Shown: positions 21,991-34,134 of the stretch, piece after piece
How the letters are laid out: the number at the start of each line of letters is the position of its first letter
How positions within the stretch are numbered: the stretch's first letter is position 1
Origin: Toxorhynchites rutilus septentrionalis
Lineage: Eukaryota > Arthropoda > Insecta > Diptera > Culicidae
Assembly: GCF_029784135.1 (NCBI RefSeq)
Contig: NC_073745.1
Coordinates: forward strand, 97,795,105 to 97,859,104
Reading direction: 5' to 3'
Length of the DNA: 64,000 bases
Program-made: the position numbers and the translations under genes
The notes under the pieces: model-generated
Database searches by the model: none
Told to the model about the DNA's origin: nothing
Seen by the model: the letters and a program-made list of their open reading frames with translations, nothing else

Positions 21991-23500
21991 ATATCAAACT
22001 AGCTGATACTTCGCCGTGATATATTGGAGTTCGCAATAATCTGATTACATACAGTTTTTGCTCTGACTTCATTTATTTTATTTTCTAACTCTGATCATGA
22101 TACCACACCACGCAGGGATCCACTTTACAAATTAAAGTAAGAGGCTATGACTCACCGGTGCCGAACCCACCAAACAGTGCAAAAAGTGTGATTCATAAAT
22201 TTTCCCCCTGATCCTTTCGTGTACTTCCTGTCTCGTGAAAGTAAACCGAAACCATCTGCCCTTCCCCACTGAAGAAGGCTGGGCGGAATGAGGAGAGTAT
22301 GCGCGTTTGTGATGTTGCATCCTGGTTAGTGCCGTTGGCCCTTCCCCAACAAGGCACAGCAGGGTACCGCAGTGGGGGACGTATCGAGTATAACCGAGGG
22401 TTCCCCCTTAAACTTCCTGATATCACTCACCCCTGCCTGTTCGGCTCGGCACAGTCTAGCGCATAATTTGATTCCGTGCGAAATCAGGACAACACACAAT
22501 ATGTCCTTCCCTGTGGCTAGAAACGGTAAAGTGCACGTAATTCCAATGCGGTATAAGTGTCCCATTTTTCGGAAAGTTTAATGACCAGTTCGATGGAAAT
22601 GTTATCACATTCTTATTTGTCACCGAAATTTTTAACATGTATAGCTTGAAGTCAATCGAATAGAATAAGTCTACCTCCATCAAATCAATTCATTAATCCA
22701 ATCATATTTCAGAGTATAGAAACTGCCTCTCATGTACTTTTAAATGTATCATAATCGAAAATTAATGAATGATTCGCTCAAATATATTCTCGCTGTTTTT
22801 TCATAGAAACGCTGTTCTATATTTATTGTAAAAAAATTCCCAACCCAAATTGGTTTTGAATTATTCCCAAAGGATCGCATGGAAATGACTCGTTGGGTAA
22901 CTTCTAATGCAGGAGCAAGCCTGTCTTGTGTTTGGCAAGGATCCTCATAAAGCAATGCCTCGAATCCAGAATCTTCGAAGGTTCATTACTTTCCTTCACG
23001 CAGATGGTCGTCAACTTTCCAAGTGTTGTGTAGTTGGGAAACTATTCATGACTTAACGGTGAGCCTGTCCAAAGACAAATAATGTTAGTCATTAATGTTA
23101 TAATTACTTTACTTTCATGGCTACAGACCGTTGCCGACCCAGTACCGAATCAAGAATGCGTCTCCAAAACACTCACTCCTGGGTTGTAAACCTCCAATTG
23201 TCCCTAACATCTGCAGTTCAGGCAACCTCGTCGACAGCACACATCCATCGCATACGGGGTCTGCATCGAAGTCGACGGCTATCTGGATCCCTGCTGAATA
23301 TCGTTTTCGATAGTCGCTCATCCGCCACTACGTGGCCAGCTCACCGTAGTCTGCCATGTTTTATCAGTTTCAAAATATCAGCATGTTTATATACTTGATA
23401 CAATTCATGATTCATGCACCTGCGCCATAAACCATTCTCTAACTTACCCCCGAGTATTTATCTCAGAAACTTACGCTTAAAGACTAACTTAATATTGGTT
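21991..23500. other. Unassigned stretch
   Basis: No recognisable gene. The sequence at 22190-22560 is GC-richer than its surroundings and has overlapping frames on the minus strand (22193-22426, 22326-22565), with no motif I recognise. It could be a decayed SINE or LINE end. At 21998-22018 a ctagctgatacttcgccg block resembles an inverted Helitron 3' tip, but too little is present to call it. Confidence 0.35.
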
Positions 23501-23588
23501 GTGCTAACGTAAGGACATTTATCACTATTTTCTCAAGAGACGCGACACGGAACTAGAACACAACACTTTGAATCCTTACAAACAACGT

Positions 23589-23621
23589 AGAGGCGAATGA
23601 ACTGAAAAGTTTAAAGCCTCT
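23589..23621. repeat. GAGGCGAATGAACT hairpin repeat, copy 1
   Basis: The sequence folds on itself: outer agaggc pairs with gcctct and inner aact pairs with agtt. The same unit recurs at 40357-40390 and, inverted, at 37609-37641. Confidence 0.6.
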
Positions 23622-23699
23622 TTAATCCAACATCATCATCATTACAAACATTAAAAGGGTTAAAATTACTTTTTTTTACATATCTGACTGGTTACGATG

Positions 23700-24935
23700 G
23701 AGCACTAACATACATTCATACGGTTATCAGCACTTGTCGAAGATATGTTTTGTTGAGTAGTCAGCTTCGTCAGGTGGAACTGAGTAGATGATGATATTGG
23801 TGCATCTTCCTCATTCATAAGTGGAGAATCGATGGTTGAGATGTATATTGGTTCCCATGCATTCAACTGTGAGTTTTTTCGTACGTTTATAATGATATTT
23901 GCCTTCTCCCAAAGACTCCAAGTGTCCGCCGATTGACTTCCTCCAGCGTCCGCGTTTCGTGGCTTTAAGTTACACCACGTGGGTGAAAAGATCAGTGTCT
24001 TATATAGCAACCATGAACTTCGTTTTGTTTGAGTTAATGATGAGTCCAATCCTCGCAGCTACGCTCTTAAACGACACAAAGGCCTCCACTACGACTCTAG
24101 CATGTGAGCTATGGTAAATAACTGGTTCGTGGGTCCTTGTTTTAGGCTGTTGAACGTCACAAACGAGCCCGATATGTTACCGCTATTCTGAGACTTGATG
24201 TGAAACCGTCAAGGGCGGCACGAATGAGCTTAATAAGTTCTATTGGGGAACCATGTTCGAGCATAATCTGCCACAACTCGTAAATAAGTGATATGAGTCC
24301 TTCCAACCAGTCCGAAGGCAATTCTTCAATTCCCCGCCTCCGCAAGAGCGCAATCACAGTGCTCACGTTTTTTACAACGATGAAGTCAACTTTCAGTAAC
24401 TCTTGTCTCTCGGTATATCTCCTTCATCTGACGTGTTGTCTTATCATTCGTCACCTTCTGACACTCCACATCAAACCATTCGCTGCGTGTGGTAGCAGAA
24501 TTCGTGCCCAACACTTTTCGCGCTGTAGAACTGACTGTGTCGTGGATGTGCTTCCACTTCTCGTTCAGGTTTACTTCAACAGGTTACTTGTTCCGCTAGT
24601 CATCTTTTCGGGAGTACTCACAGCAGCTCTTGCAGTGAATCATGAGATTTAGATACGTTAATACGTTGACCAGCCAGGCCCGAATCTTACATACAACGAG
24701 ATAGCAATCCGAATCGACACTAGGTCCCCGAAAGGTACTCATATCGATAACATCAAAGAAGTGCCGTCCTTCAATCACAACATGGTCGATCTGAGAGTAG
24801 GCTTTTCCGTTTTGGTGTTTCCAGTTGTGCATCCGAATACTTCAGCATGCGAAGTAGGTACTACAGATTGCCATTCCTCTGGCTGCGGTGAAGTTGACTA
24901 ACATCAGACCGTTCTCATTTATGAGAAAAAGAAGG
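23700..24935 (-). pseudogene. Non-LTR retrotransposon relic (endonuclease and reverse transcriptase blocks)
   Basis: On the minus strand the order is: NENGLMLVNFTAARGMAICS near 24925-24850, QIDHVVIEGRHFFDVIDM, VDSDCYLVVCKIRAWL (APE endonuclease end), then ELWQIMLEHGSPIELIKLIR and ALDGFTSSLRIAV (reverse transcriptase), and near 24060-24000 RVAARIGLIINSNKTKFMVA. These match the same kind of LINE as at 10.6-12 kb. Multiple frameshifts and deletions make it non-functional. Its 5' end abuts a second LINE fragment in opposite orientation. Confidence 0.75.
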
Positions 24936-24944
24936 GTGAGGCTG

Positions 24945-25235
24945 ATCGAATCGTGATCGGTGATTCGAATGCACAGGACGGCTAACAGGACGAGTTCAAA
25001 CCAGTAATTGGTAGGTTCAGCCACCACCCGAGAACCAATGAAAACGTCCTAAGACTTATTGACTTCGCTGTCTCTAAAACATGTACCTACGTATGACCGT
25101 AGGACCGTATAACCTTCTTCCAGCACAGCATCTAATACCTCCTTCCAGCACACCTAGAGATCACCTCAGCAAACACAAATTGACCACATTTCGATCGATG
25201 GTCGGCACTTTTCAGATGTGAATAATTTTTGATGA
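24945..25235 (+). pseudogene. LINE endonuclease fragment, inverted relative to its neighbour
   Basis: The plus strand reads VIGDSNAQDG, then DEFKPVIGRFSHHPRTNEN, LRLIDFAVSKTCTYV, and further on IDHISIDGRHFSDV. This is the APE endonuclease domain of the same LINE type, interrupted by stops. It lies head-to-head with the minus-strand LINE relic ending at about 24935. Confidence 0.7.
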
Positions 25236-25249
25236 AGACTCAATTTCCG

Positions 25250-25730
25250 GCAGACCCTTCCTACTATATATATCCTGGTTCCCCGCAAGTATCGAGAGAG
25301 GGGACAGCGGTATGAACATTCCCTTCTCGCTAATCTTCACCCACGGAAGGACCGTTCTCGGGACTTTGGTGTGGGAAATTCATTTTACGTCACCGCTTAC
25401 CACCTTGGTGGGGAACGTGAAGTACCCGGACCCCTGTTAGCCGTTGCCGTTCGGCGTCAAGTAGGTTGAAGCCACCTTTCTCTCGGCCTTTCTCTACAAC
25501 TTCTGTTGCATTTTACGATCGCACATCTCCGTCGTGCGGCCGGAACCTGGCTTCCCTTTGACGCTCTCGCCTTTCTCCTGAAAGGAGAGGATGTTGTGAA
25601 TGGCGGATCGATCATATCCCACAGACACGGTGTCCTGGAGTTGTGCTGCATTGCAAACAAAGCATCGAGCGTATTTGCTTGACTGTTTCCCCTTTGGCAG
25701 CTGCAAATCAACTGTAGCATTTTTGTAAAA
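25250..25730 (-). pseudogene. ITmD37E-type transposase relic (N-terminal part)
   Basis: Minus-strand translation gives LPKGKQSSKYARCFVCNAAQ, then IHNILSFQEKGESVKGKPGS, GRTTEMCDRKMQQKL, a typical ITmD37E DNA-binding region. Further on, a frame-shifted block resembles the part just after the first catalytic aspartate. The catalytic core is incomplete and no terminal repeats were found. Confidence 0.6.
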
Positions 25731-25869
25731 AGCATATTAAACGAAGAATTTAAGGAAGATTTGTTCCATTGAATTATCTTTTGCAATTTTTTCATCAACC
25801 AGTTAATTTTTTTATGAATACGTTATTGTATATTGTTTGTTCTTTTTTCAAATCATTCTTCCCTACCGG

Positions 25870-26425
25870 ACAGATCAATCAATTTTTGAACGACGCCTAA
25901 AGTTCGTGCCAGTGCTTGCAACACTCCTCCCTCTTCATCGTGAAGAGTACTCTGTCTAACACCAACATTGGGGCAACTATCTTCACTAAAGGACGTTCTA
26001 AGATTCCTGCAGTTACTCTTCTTACCTGACCATTTTCTGTCTGACTGCTGACGATAACCCTGCCTTTTGATCACACATTCCTTGGATGTTGGGGATCAAC
26101 AATCACAACTATGTTATCAACCACTATCGGCATTACTAGAGTGAACAATATAGACCTCTTGGTTAGACATGGCAAATAATCGTAGAGCCACTGTTTTGAC
26201 ACCCTATCTTCGCAAGTTACTAACCGTTTCATACCATTATCAGTTCCCAAAAAGAAGAGGTGTGGGGTCTAGACAAACTGTAACTCATCGTTGACTGATA
26301 TTTGCGTTTGAAGTCTTGAGTTCATAACGTTTGATAGCGCTTCATGCTCGACATTGCACCAGCTTTTCCCACGCTCCGCACATGTGTGGTGATCTAGGAG
26401 TTATAACCTCCAACGCTTTTTTCTT
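25870..26425 (-). pseudogene. BEL/Pao retrotransposon Pol C-terminal relic
   Basis: Broken minus-strand frames contain PHMCGAWEKLVQ (the PHxGGAWERL motif of Pao integrases), then FLGTDNGMKRL, LYDYLPCLTKR, VVIVDPQHPRNV, KGRVIV, DGQVRRVT-like and GILERPLVKI. This order matches the end of the integrase and the chromo-like tail of BEL/Pao Pol. Stops and frameshifts are frequent. No LTRs were identified nearby. Confidence 0.75.
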
Positions 26426-26479
26426 GTTGATAGCATCATTTAACAACCGCTCTTGATGATTATACGTTTGCATTAAAAA

Positions 26480-27060
26480 AAAAATTCGGATGATGATAAA
26501 AAAAACTAAGACAAATAATTGAGTTTGTTAAATTTCCCATGGAAGGTAATGGAAGGTAATTGCGAGCGGCCTTCCGGTAGTTAACCGGAACATTCACCAT
26601 GGCGGACGAAAACATGCGTGTAGGCATGGTTTTGAGTTCTTTCTTCATTTTATTTATCAACTCCTTCTCAATTTTCGCGACAAAATTGTTGCAGTAGATC
26701 TTACGCTTCAGGTTTACCCAGAACTTCTCGATTGGACGCAGCTGGGGGACGTTGGGCGGGTTTGCCGACTTGAGTACCTCGATACTCAACCGCTCCATCT
26801 CCTCCAACAATCGCTTCGAATAGTGGGCCAACGCTAGATCCAGCCAGAACACCGCGTCTTTGCCCTTATGGTATTAATTGATGAACGACGCATTTTCCGG
26901 CAGGCACTTCGTACTATAAATTTCCCCGTTCACGGCCAGTCCGGAGCTAAAGAAGAGCGGCTTTGACATCCCCTTCTCGCTGATTGTCAGCAACAGCAGC
27001 ACCTTCTTGGGGTACTTGGTGTGTGAAATAAACTTGGCTTCACTTCGGTGCTCACTTGTA
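26480..27060 (-). pseudogene. ITmD37E-type transposase relic (catalytic C-terminal part)
   Basis: Minus-strand blocks read SEHRSEAKFISHTKYPKKVL, ISEKGMSKPLFFSSGLAVNG, a stop, then AVFWLDLALAHYSKRLLEEM and PNVPQLRPIEKFWVNLKRK. The second catalytic D and the final E are visible, 36 residues apart. That is one less than the family's 37, so a codon may have been lost. The first catalytic D is missing. The C-terminus runs into AT-rich sequence. Confidence 0.75.
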
Positions 27061-28690
27061 ACTGTCGTTCATAACTGCCTGAAGCGATGACTCTGCCATC
27101 GCTGAGAAGCTAAATCGCAGACAACAAAATCGGCCATCTGTCTATTGACAGGATCGGTACAAGTTGCGCATCAACCTATCTGAGGGACCGCGCGTATGAA
27201 ACAATAGATTGATTTGAGGCGATGAGAGATTGCGTCCATGAATGGGGTGACAAGCACCGTAACTCAAAAGGATAGGGCATTATTGTGCTCGGCCTGTCGG
27301 CATTGTTCCCTTTTGTTGGCCTTTTCTTTGTATATTTATTTTCCAAGACGCCAGGAGACAAAGAAGGCCACGGCAGAGAGAGGCCCAGCAGAAGAGACGA
27401 CCAATAACACCCAGTCAGGAATGAAAAGCGAACTGTCGATAGAACCGAGTTTGCCACCCACTCGGAAATCCGGAGTTGAGCCAGAACAGACCGCAAGTAA
27501 CGTGTGCTGTAAAACCCCGACCCGAAATATAAAATACGTTGCCCGTTACTTTATGTGAACAAACAGCCCTGAACATTCCAGTTTGCGTTTGTTATTCCTG
27601 GCTCGGAAAGGTAGCCGTCACCCCTCGTCCGTAGTCGGCCAAAAAGAAGGTTTCGCCACAGGAGCCTTGGAGATGATTATTAGAGAGGCTCCCCACGAGT
27701 GACGGGAGTGGCTCCATTCAGGGTAGACGGAAATAGATTGACTCCCGGAAAATTGTGAGTTGCCAGGTTCTGGTTGAGGATGACTGAGCATCTTCACCCT
27801 GAGTGATCCCGAGCAACGCTCTGATTTGAACGCACACACTTCTGAACGGAGTAGCTTCACTATTTTCGTCATCACGGTTAGAGTTCGACTGATAGAGCTG
27901 TCAATTTTTTTTTCTGCTGACTCATGGGTTGCTATGGTTGAAGCTGCAATGGTAGTTTCGTCAGTGCGTGTGAAGGTAAACCCATGAAAAATCGACAATT
28001 TTTGTCAATTTTTTTTAATGCAAACGTTATTTTTCCGAACTCTTTTATAACTTCATCATTTTGGCACTCGCATCGACCTGTGAGGAAAACATGAGAGTTT
28101 ACATAGTTTTTCGCCGTTTTGTCTTCGTTTCAGCTCCCAAATACGATCCATTCTGTTCGATTTTTTGTTGTATGAATATGACGCATGCCATATGACATTT
28201 GGCTCCCTTTCCACTGTGTGTTTGGAGAAGCTATGGTTATGTACAACCTATGCAATGAACACACTGTTACGAAGCAATGTTTCTGACTCGATTCATAATT
28301 TTAATGAAATGTTGACAAAACGTCTGTGAATTGTGTTTTCCAATTACAACAACAATCAATAAATGGCTCTATCTATATACACTCGGCAAAAAAAATTAGA
28401 GGAACAGAGTGCGATGTTAGAAATTTTAAGTGATTTTTTGACATGCGGTATCTCCGTGGAAAATCAACGCATATCGATGAGATATGCATTATTTTGAAGC
28501 TACAACTTTCAGGTATTAGAATATTTTACGTAGTTATTTACATCTTGATGTGTGTAGGTGAATGGAAGAAATGAAAAATCGATTTTTCTTTGTTTCCTCA
28601 AGAATATTCTGGACTAACAACATTTTTTGTTAACCAACTCAATAGCAAATCCAATTAATTTGATCATTTGGTTCCTAGAACATTCCTGTA
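27061..28690. other. Unassigned stretch
   Basis: Open frames of up to 126 codons (27618-27998 minus) and two overlapping opposite frames at 27176-27558 exist, but none has recognisable motifs. At 28381 the sequence actcggcaaaaaaaattaga resembles a Tc1-type terminal tip; no partner end was found. Confidence 0.4.
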
Positions 28691-28779
28691 GGATCCTCCC
28701 ATACAGAGATATTTCAGTTTTGATGAATAATTACCCCTTCGTTTTTGATCGAAAGGCAGAAAACTCCAATAAATTCATT

Positions 28780-29701
28780 ATTCGAGTATCAATTAAGCAA
28801 GTGGAACCAAAATTGTGCAAATAGTGGTGGTTTCATATGAAACCATGTTTGCATAACTCGAGAACTAATCAAGCAAATTGAACCAAAATTTGCATATGGA
28901 GGTTTAAGGGAGGGATAATTGTTTCTATGGTGGTTTGACATACCTACCCCCTTCTCTAAGGGCATGGGTCCTGCCATACAAATGAAACACAAAACTCGAG
29001 AACTAATTAAGCAAACGGAGTAAAATTTGGGATGTGAGGGTTTTTGATTACGAGGAATATTTCTATGATGGTATGACACCCCTTTTTCCTCTGGAATGGA
29101 GGGAGCATCCCATAAAAATAATACACATATTTCAACCAAACATATTCCAACCAAACATGACAATTGAAAATTTTCGGAAAACTCTGAAGGAAAATGGGAA
29201 AATTCGAAAAATTCAATTCCCATATGTTCTACAATTACATATTGACAAGCGTTTTTAGTCCATTTGATGTTTGCGCTAACGAAATTGATCTTCGTTCGAA
29301 AGTGGAAAAGGATTTTAATGTGATAAAACGCAACGCTTCTATCTGTTCAAATAAAAATGGATCGCCGAATGTGCTGATAAGAGCAAAACTCGAAAAAAGA
29401 ATTGTGCGATTTAGGGCTGTCGTTATTCTATCATATTTTCTGTATCAAACAATTATTCCATGTACAGAGAAACATGTTATTTGCAAGTGGTTGAAAAATC
29501 TTGAACGAAAATCTGAAAAATCTGAAAATAATTTGATATTATAATTACGAGTTGTTGTAGAATACTAGGAATTTTAAAGGGTAGATTAGAAGATCAATCA
29601 ATGAACAGTTCTGCGATTGGCCAATGAACGTGCACTTAGTAAGAAAATGTGGATGTGATAACGAAAAATAAATTTTGGGCGAAGTTTGCCAGTTGAGCTA
29701 G
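28780..29701 (+). mobile_element. Non-autonomous Helitron copy A (5' part truncated)
   Basis: Internal blocks (aactcgagaactaatcaagc, gaaccaaaatttgcatatgg, catacaaatgaaacac) match the Helitron at 44.5 kb. The 3' end reads gggcgaagtttgccagttga and then CTAG at 29698-29701, followed by T, as expected for Helitron termini. The 82 bp block at 29425-29506 is nearly identical to 45058-45140. No Rep/helicase coding sequence is present. Short open frames within it, such as 28789-29223 minus, are repeat sequence. Confidence 0.7.
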
Positions 29702-29702
29702 T

Positions 29703-30987
29703 TATAAATAATCTCTTTTGAAGTTCTGTTTACTTCGATATTTCATTTTTTTAAATAAAAGTTGACGAAAAACTATGCAAACAATAGCTTAATTCATAGA
29801 TAGAACAAATGATAATTACAGATGACTCATCGTTTCAGATTTTCAAAGGATATTTCCAAACAACCCCCAGTTAATGATTTATTTCATGTCTACAAGCACG
29901 CACATACTTTCCAAATCATAATCCCATTAGATAATATAATATCGTATCTCGTCGAGTAGAGTGAGAATCGAATATGTACTTCCACTGAATGAGTTTTCCA
30001 TGATTTATTCACCCTCTTACTCCCACGATTTTCTCATGACCTCGGCTTGCCTTGTATTCGTTCGAAACGCAGCTGGATGTCCGCTCTGTCGTGCGATAAA
30101 ACAGATTTCAAACCTGTGGAACAGTGTATCGACACCCTTATACACTAGCCACGTTGTAAATCTAGTGTGATTTTGAATCTACATTTTAATGTCTAGACTG
30201 GATAGCAAAGTGTACCGTCGTCCACTTGGCACCAACTGGCGGCAAACGTTGGCGGAATTACATTACAAAACAGTTGCATGCTTCCAATAAGGCAATATTT
30301 ACGGACCCAAAAAGGAAAAAGGCGGGCCAAACCCGTCAAAGCGGTGTAAAATCGACACTGGCGCCACATGATAATATCACCAATTTATGAAATCTTGTTA
30401 TCTATCGGCGAAATCTGTCGACTGCAGTGCGAACCCACACACACACACGTTACTCGATCATAGCGCGACGTGGCCTTAATGCTGCGCAAAAAAAACGTGA
30501 TCTCGCGGGCAAAAAGACAACTTCGCGCCGCTTTTGATAGGTTGACAGTTTGGACTTTCTTTTCAGACTTGGAGGCTCTCATCCAAAATAGGAAACTCGC
30601 CCAACCGAATGGAATCCACTCGCGAATTGTATCCATTTGTCAGTGCGTTTTCAAGCAGGATATCAAGCAACTGAGTTGTTTGGGGCTTGTACTGCCGACA
30701 TGAAATCTCCAGTCGAAAGGTTGGGTTTCACTTGGTTGTTGCAATGTTTTGCACGGTTCGAAGTTGCCTTGAATATGTTGCGAATGATTCAGATATGCTG
30801 TTTATTTGAATACTAGCATACTTGTGTGGAGATGTTTATTAAAAATAAGAAAGATGTGTCAAGGACACGTGGTGTACAAAAACCAATGGTTACATCTATT
30901 CCCAAGTTCTACTATGCAACTACAACTTCCATTATCTGTTCGAATTGTTTGTAGTCAATTCAGTTTGGTGTTGCATTAATATGGAAG
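29703..30987. other. Unassigned stretch
   Basis: No recognisable gene. The 30.2-30.7 kb portion is GC-richer with a (CA)n tract at about 30438-30449. It could hold regulatory or untranslated sequence, but no coding or splice evidence supports that. Confidence 0.4.
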
Positions 30988-31695
30988 ACACAGGGGAACT
31001 GGGGGGAATGTGGTCACACTAAGGAACATTTCCATTTTCTGTATCCACATACCACTGAAATTCCCGTTCTTCGAAGAATATTGTAGCTCAACTTATTGTT
31101 GTTCAAGATTAGCGGTTTTTATTATAAAAATTGAAAACAGTACATTTTTCAGTATTAGAAAAAGGGTTAAAAAATCGAACAATTTTTAGTGAGGAGGTAA
31201 AGTGGTCACCTGTGGGGGCAAAGTGGTCACTCGCACATATCACGCAAGAAGGGAATATATGTAGAATATGTGTTCACATATTCTAGGGGAGGTGAACAGA
31301 TATTTTGTTCAATTTCAGTGATTATTTCGCATATTTCGCATTTCGTTGTGTGGGGTGCAAAGTGGTCAGTGGAGGATTACTACGGACAATGTTCTGTATT
31401 GTATAATGTATTATCGTCCAAACCGATGATTTGTCGCAAATATTAAGTCAAACAAACTAAATTTCACTAGAAATTCATTAAGATCGAAACGCACAAAACT
31501 ACGGCCGAATGGCTACCAAGAGAGCGTTTTTTGGTTTTATTTATATCTTGACATGCGACAGCTCCACTGTAGTACACAGTGTAGTGACTCAAAAGTCATG
31601 AAATTTTCAAAAACATAAGATGACTATCAATACCGTATCAATAGTTAATAGTTATACTACCAAACAAGCAGGTGACCACTTTACCCCTCAGCTCC
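30988..31695. repeat. Repeat with recurrent GTGGTCAC motif
   Basis: The sequence aaagtggtcac or a close variant appears at about 31008, 31199, 31220 and 31360 and, inverted as gtgaccactttacccc, at about 31671-31686. The left tip aggggaactggggggaatg and the right tip tacccctcag could be the ends of a MITE of about 700 bp. No protein frame was recognised. Confidence 0.45.
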
Positions 31696-32576
31696 TCTAT
31701 CTGTAAATTCTAGAAATCGACTAAAGCCCTGTCATTTAAAACAATTAATCATCATTATCCGGAAACCGAATAGTTTTATCCCAAGAAAGAAATTGATACA
31801 TGCTTATCTCAAATAGCGCCACATATTTTTTCTGAAGTCATAAATCATAAACAAAACACTGCAGAACGGCTTCCAAAATCAGATACATTTTTGTAAGTTC
31901 CCTAATTCGTTGTCCATATCCTAAACAAACAACTAGCTGAAAATATATGAACTGGTTTGCACTGAACGACAGCATTCGAATTACCATATTGATAGATTCC
32001 AAAAGCAAATTCGCCCGAATTTGGATGTATTCGACTAGAGACAGGTTTTCTCCTTAGCATTTTCTTTTTGGATGGATCCAGTTTTGTTAGATATTGTATT
32101 ATCGATAACAGTTTATTGATTCTACCCCATAAGCGAGAGATGAGGAGAAAAACAATAAAGAAACTGCTCTTCAAAATTTCTTATCTTTTTGGTCGTTTCA
32201 AGAACGAAATGATAATAATACAGTAACATGCAGAAAAAACCCACCTTGCACATTTATTTTTTTTTCTCAATTTCGCATTCACCAAAAATTACTTCCGTTA
32301 TTTCATAGAATTGAATATTATCTAATATCTTTCAAGTAATTGGCAAGTTTGGCCTTTTTATAATTTGTTTTCGTCCTTACATGACTTCTTCAAAGTGTGC
32401 AAATATGCAATGACAAAAATAAAAACCCACCCCTCGTTTCCACATGTTATGACGGTGTGATATTATTTACAACCTTTCAGTGATTCAGTTGACGCGATAA
32501 AAACAAAGTGTTGTTTCCGTTGGCACATAAAAGTCGACTGCTGTTGTCTACACAAAGAGTTTTCAACAAAATTAAA

Positions 32577-33112
32577 ATGAGTGAAAAAAAAATCAACATG
32601 TAAGTCCGAAGTCTTGTTGTTCAGGATCATTTGCAGCAGATTTCACAGCGAAAGATTGCAGAGAAGTTCGGAATAAGCCGTGAAATTGTGCACAAAGCTT
32701 ACGGTTCGCTTGCTGACAGATCCGGAAGATCGATAGCTGTACGTGAAAAAATCTCTAAAAATATCTGCTGAAAAAATTGGAATCTACCCGGAAACATGTT
32801 GACTAACCCAAAGACTTTTGGAAAAAATACTTTGGACTGACGAATCGAAATTTAAGCTTTTCAACAAGAAGCGGCGCGAAAGAGTGTAACGGAACGATGA
32901 TGAAGGATTGCAGCAAAGTAGTTTGCAGGCTAAGTCAAGCACGGAGGAGACAATGTAATAGTGTGGGGGTGCTTCTCCTGGATCTGGTGCGAATTCACGG
33001 AATCATGACAGCAGATGTCTACATTGACATCCTTAAGGACAACCTGAAGCAATCGCTTCGAAAAACTGGAGTGAAAAACAGCTTCGTTTTCCAATAGGAG
33101 AACTACCCGAAT
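32577..33112 (+). pseudogene. Tc1-like transposase relic, N-terminal two-thirds
   Basis: From ATG 32577 the product begins MSEKKINM and stops at the ninth codon. The frame then gives LVVQDHLQQISQRKIAEKFG, ISREIVHKAYGSLADRSGRS, ILWTDESKFKLF (first catalytic D), NVIVWGCFSW, and IHGIMTADVYIDILKDNL. The second catalytic block is present but damaged: FQQDNDPK has become FQ, stop, ENYPN, so D is changed to E. The SINE begins immediately afterwards and the remainder of the gene is absent. Confidence 0.8.
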
Positions 33113-33600
33113 GGGGGTCTTCCTAGCCACATTGGTTGCGCGTTCGATTAGTAAGCGATCGATCGTGAGTTTAAAACTCAGGGGCCTCATTGACCATCTT
33201 TGTGTTGATACAGAATAACTACGTCCACGCAACAATCATCAGCGATGGAGATCGATCCACGGTCGAAATAAGATCGATTCATCCATACAACTGCTCTGTT
33301 CTCCAAGACACTTCAGGCTGATATTCTATTAATAACTCAACAATATCAACTATCTCCGCTGTCCGGTCTAACTGGACAATGGAAGAACAGAACGAATACT
33401 CTTACGCCTAAATGGCTACTGTGAAATGTAATGTACCATATGTATAGAAGGAATACTATAACGCCGAAAAATGGCAACTGTGTAATGTGCTAATTATAGA
33501 TATGATAAATATGTGACATGTACACGATTAAAAAAAAAATCGGCTCTGTTACAGCTAAAATGCTAATGAGCCTGAAATAAACAAATGGGATAAAAAAAAA
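33113..33600 (+). mobile_element. tRNA-derived SINE (Feilai-like), copy 1
   Basis: The 5' head reads gggggtcttcctagccacat, with a box A-like tagccacattgg and a box B-like gagtttaaaactc, marking a tRNA-related pol III promoter. The body includes gcgatggagatcgatccacg and the 3' end is an A-rich tail. It sits exactly between the Tc1 transposase fragment and the right terminal repeat. Its 3' A-tail at 33592-33600 touches the inner end of that repeat. A second, longer copy lies at 56144-57987. Confidence 0.75.
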
Positions 33601-34134
33601 CAACACTTTGTTTATATCGCTTCAATATCGATTGCTCACAATACCACACAACCCTAATTGTCCTCACATGAAGAAACGAGGATTTACTCAAAGGTTTTGA
33701 GTGATTTTAATATTATGTTTTGGAGGTGGGCTTTTATTTTTGTGAACGCGTATTTGCTCACAATCAAAAAGTCATGTAAGGAAGTAAACAAAATGTAACA
33801 AAAATAGCAAAACTTGTTAATTACTTGAAAGAGTAATATTTAACAAACAATTGTATATAATTACGATAGTACTTTTTGATAGAATAGTCCATAAATTGTG
33901 AAAAAAAATTCTAAAAATCCAAGGGGGGCTTTTTTATGCCTATCACTGTAAGCATACTATATAGTATACGCTATTAGGTTGGGAAAAAGAGAACCATTTT
34001 TTTCGGTAGATGACTGTTGTGATCGATATTTCACGTTTAAAAAGAAACCATCGGGACTAGCTAGGAGGATAACATTTCTTACTAAACACTGATATGTAGA
34101 GCGGAACATTCGGAGAATAAATAATTTCGTGTAA

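Larger units (their letters stand above)
32221..33948 (+). mobile_element. Tc1-like transposon with long IR/DR ends, interrupted by a SINE
   Basis: Outer ends read CAGTAACATGCAG on the left and, reversed, CAGTGATAGGCAT on the right, flanked by TA (32219-32220, 33949-33950). The inverted repeats extend nearly 300 bp inward, to gcgataaaaacaaag on the left and its partner near 33603-33625. Each repeat holds two copies of an 'aaaacccacc' motif (32232-32245 and 32424-32437 on the left), the IR/DR layout known from Tc1-like elements such as Quetzal. The gene inside is defective and its 3' half is replaced by a SINE. Confidence 0.8.

Noticed and set aside
21998..22018. Possible inverted Helitron 3' end
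   Set aside because: Only about 20 bases resemble the Helitron terminus and no internal Helitron sequence follows.
27618..27998. 126-codon minus-strand frame
   Set aside because: Threonine/serine-rich translation with no domain, signal or neighbours that support it.
28381..28420. Possible Tc1-type terminal tip (actcggcaaaaaaaattaga)
   Set aside because: No inverted partner or transposase fragment was found nearby.
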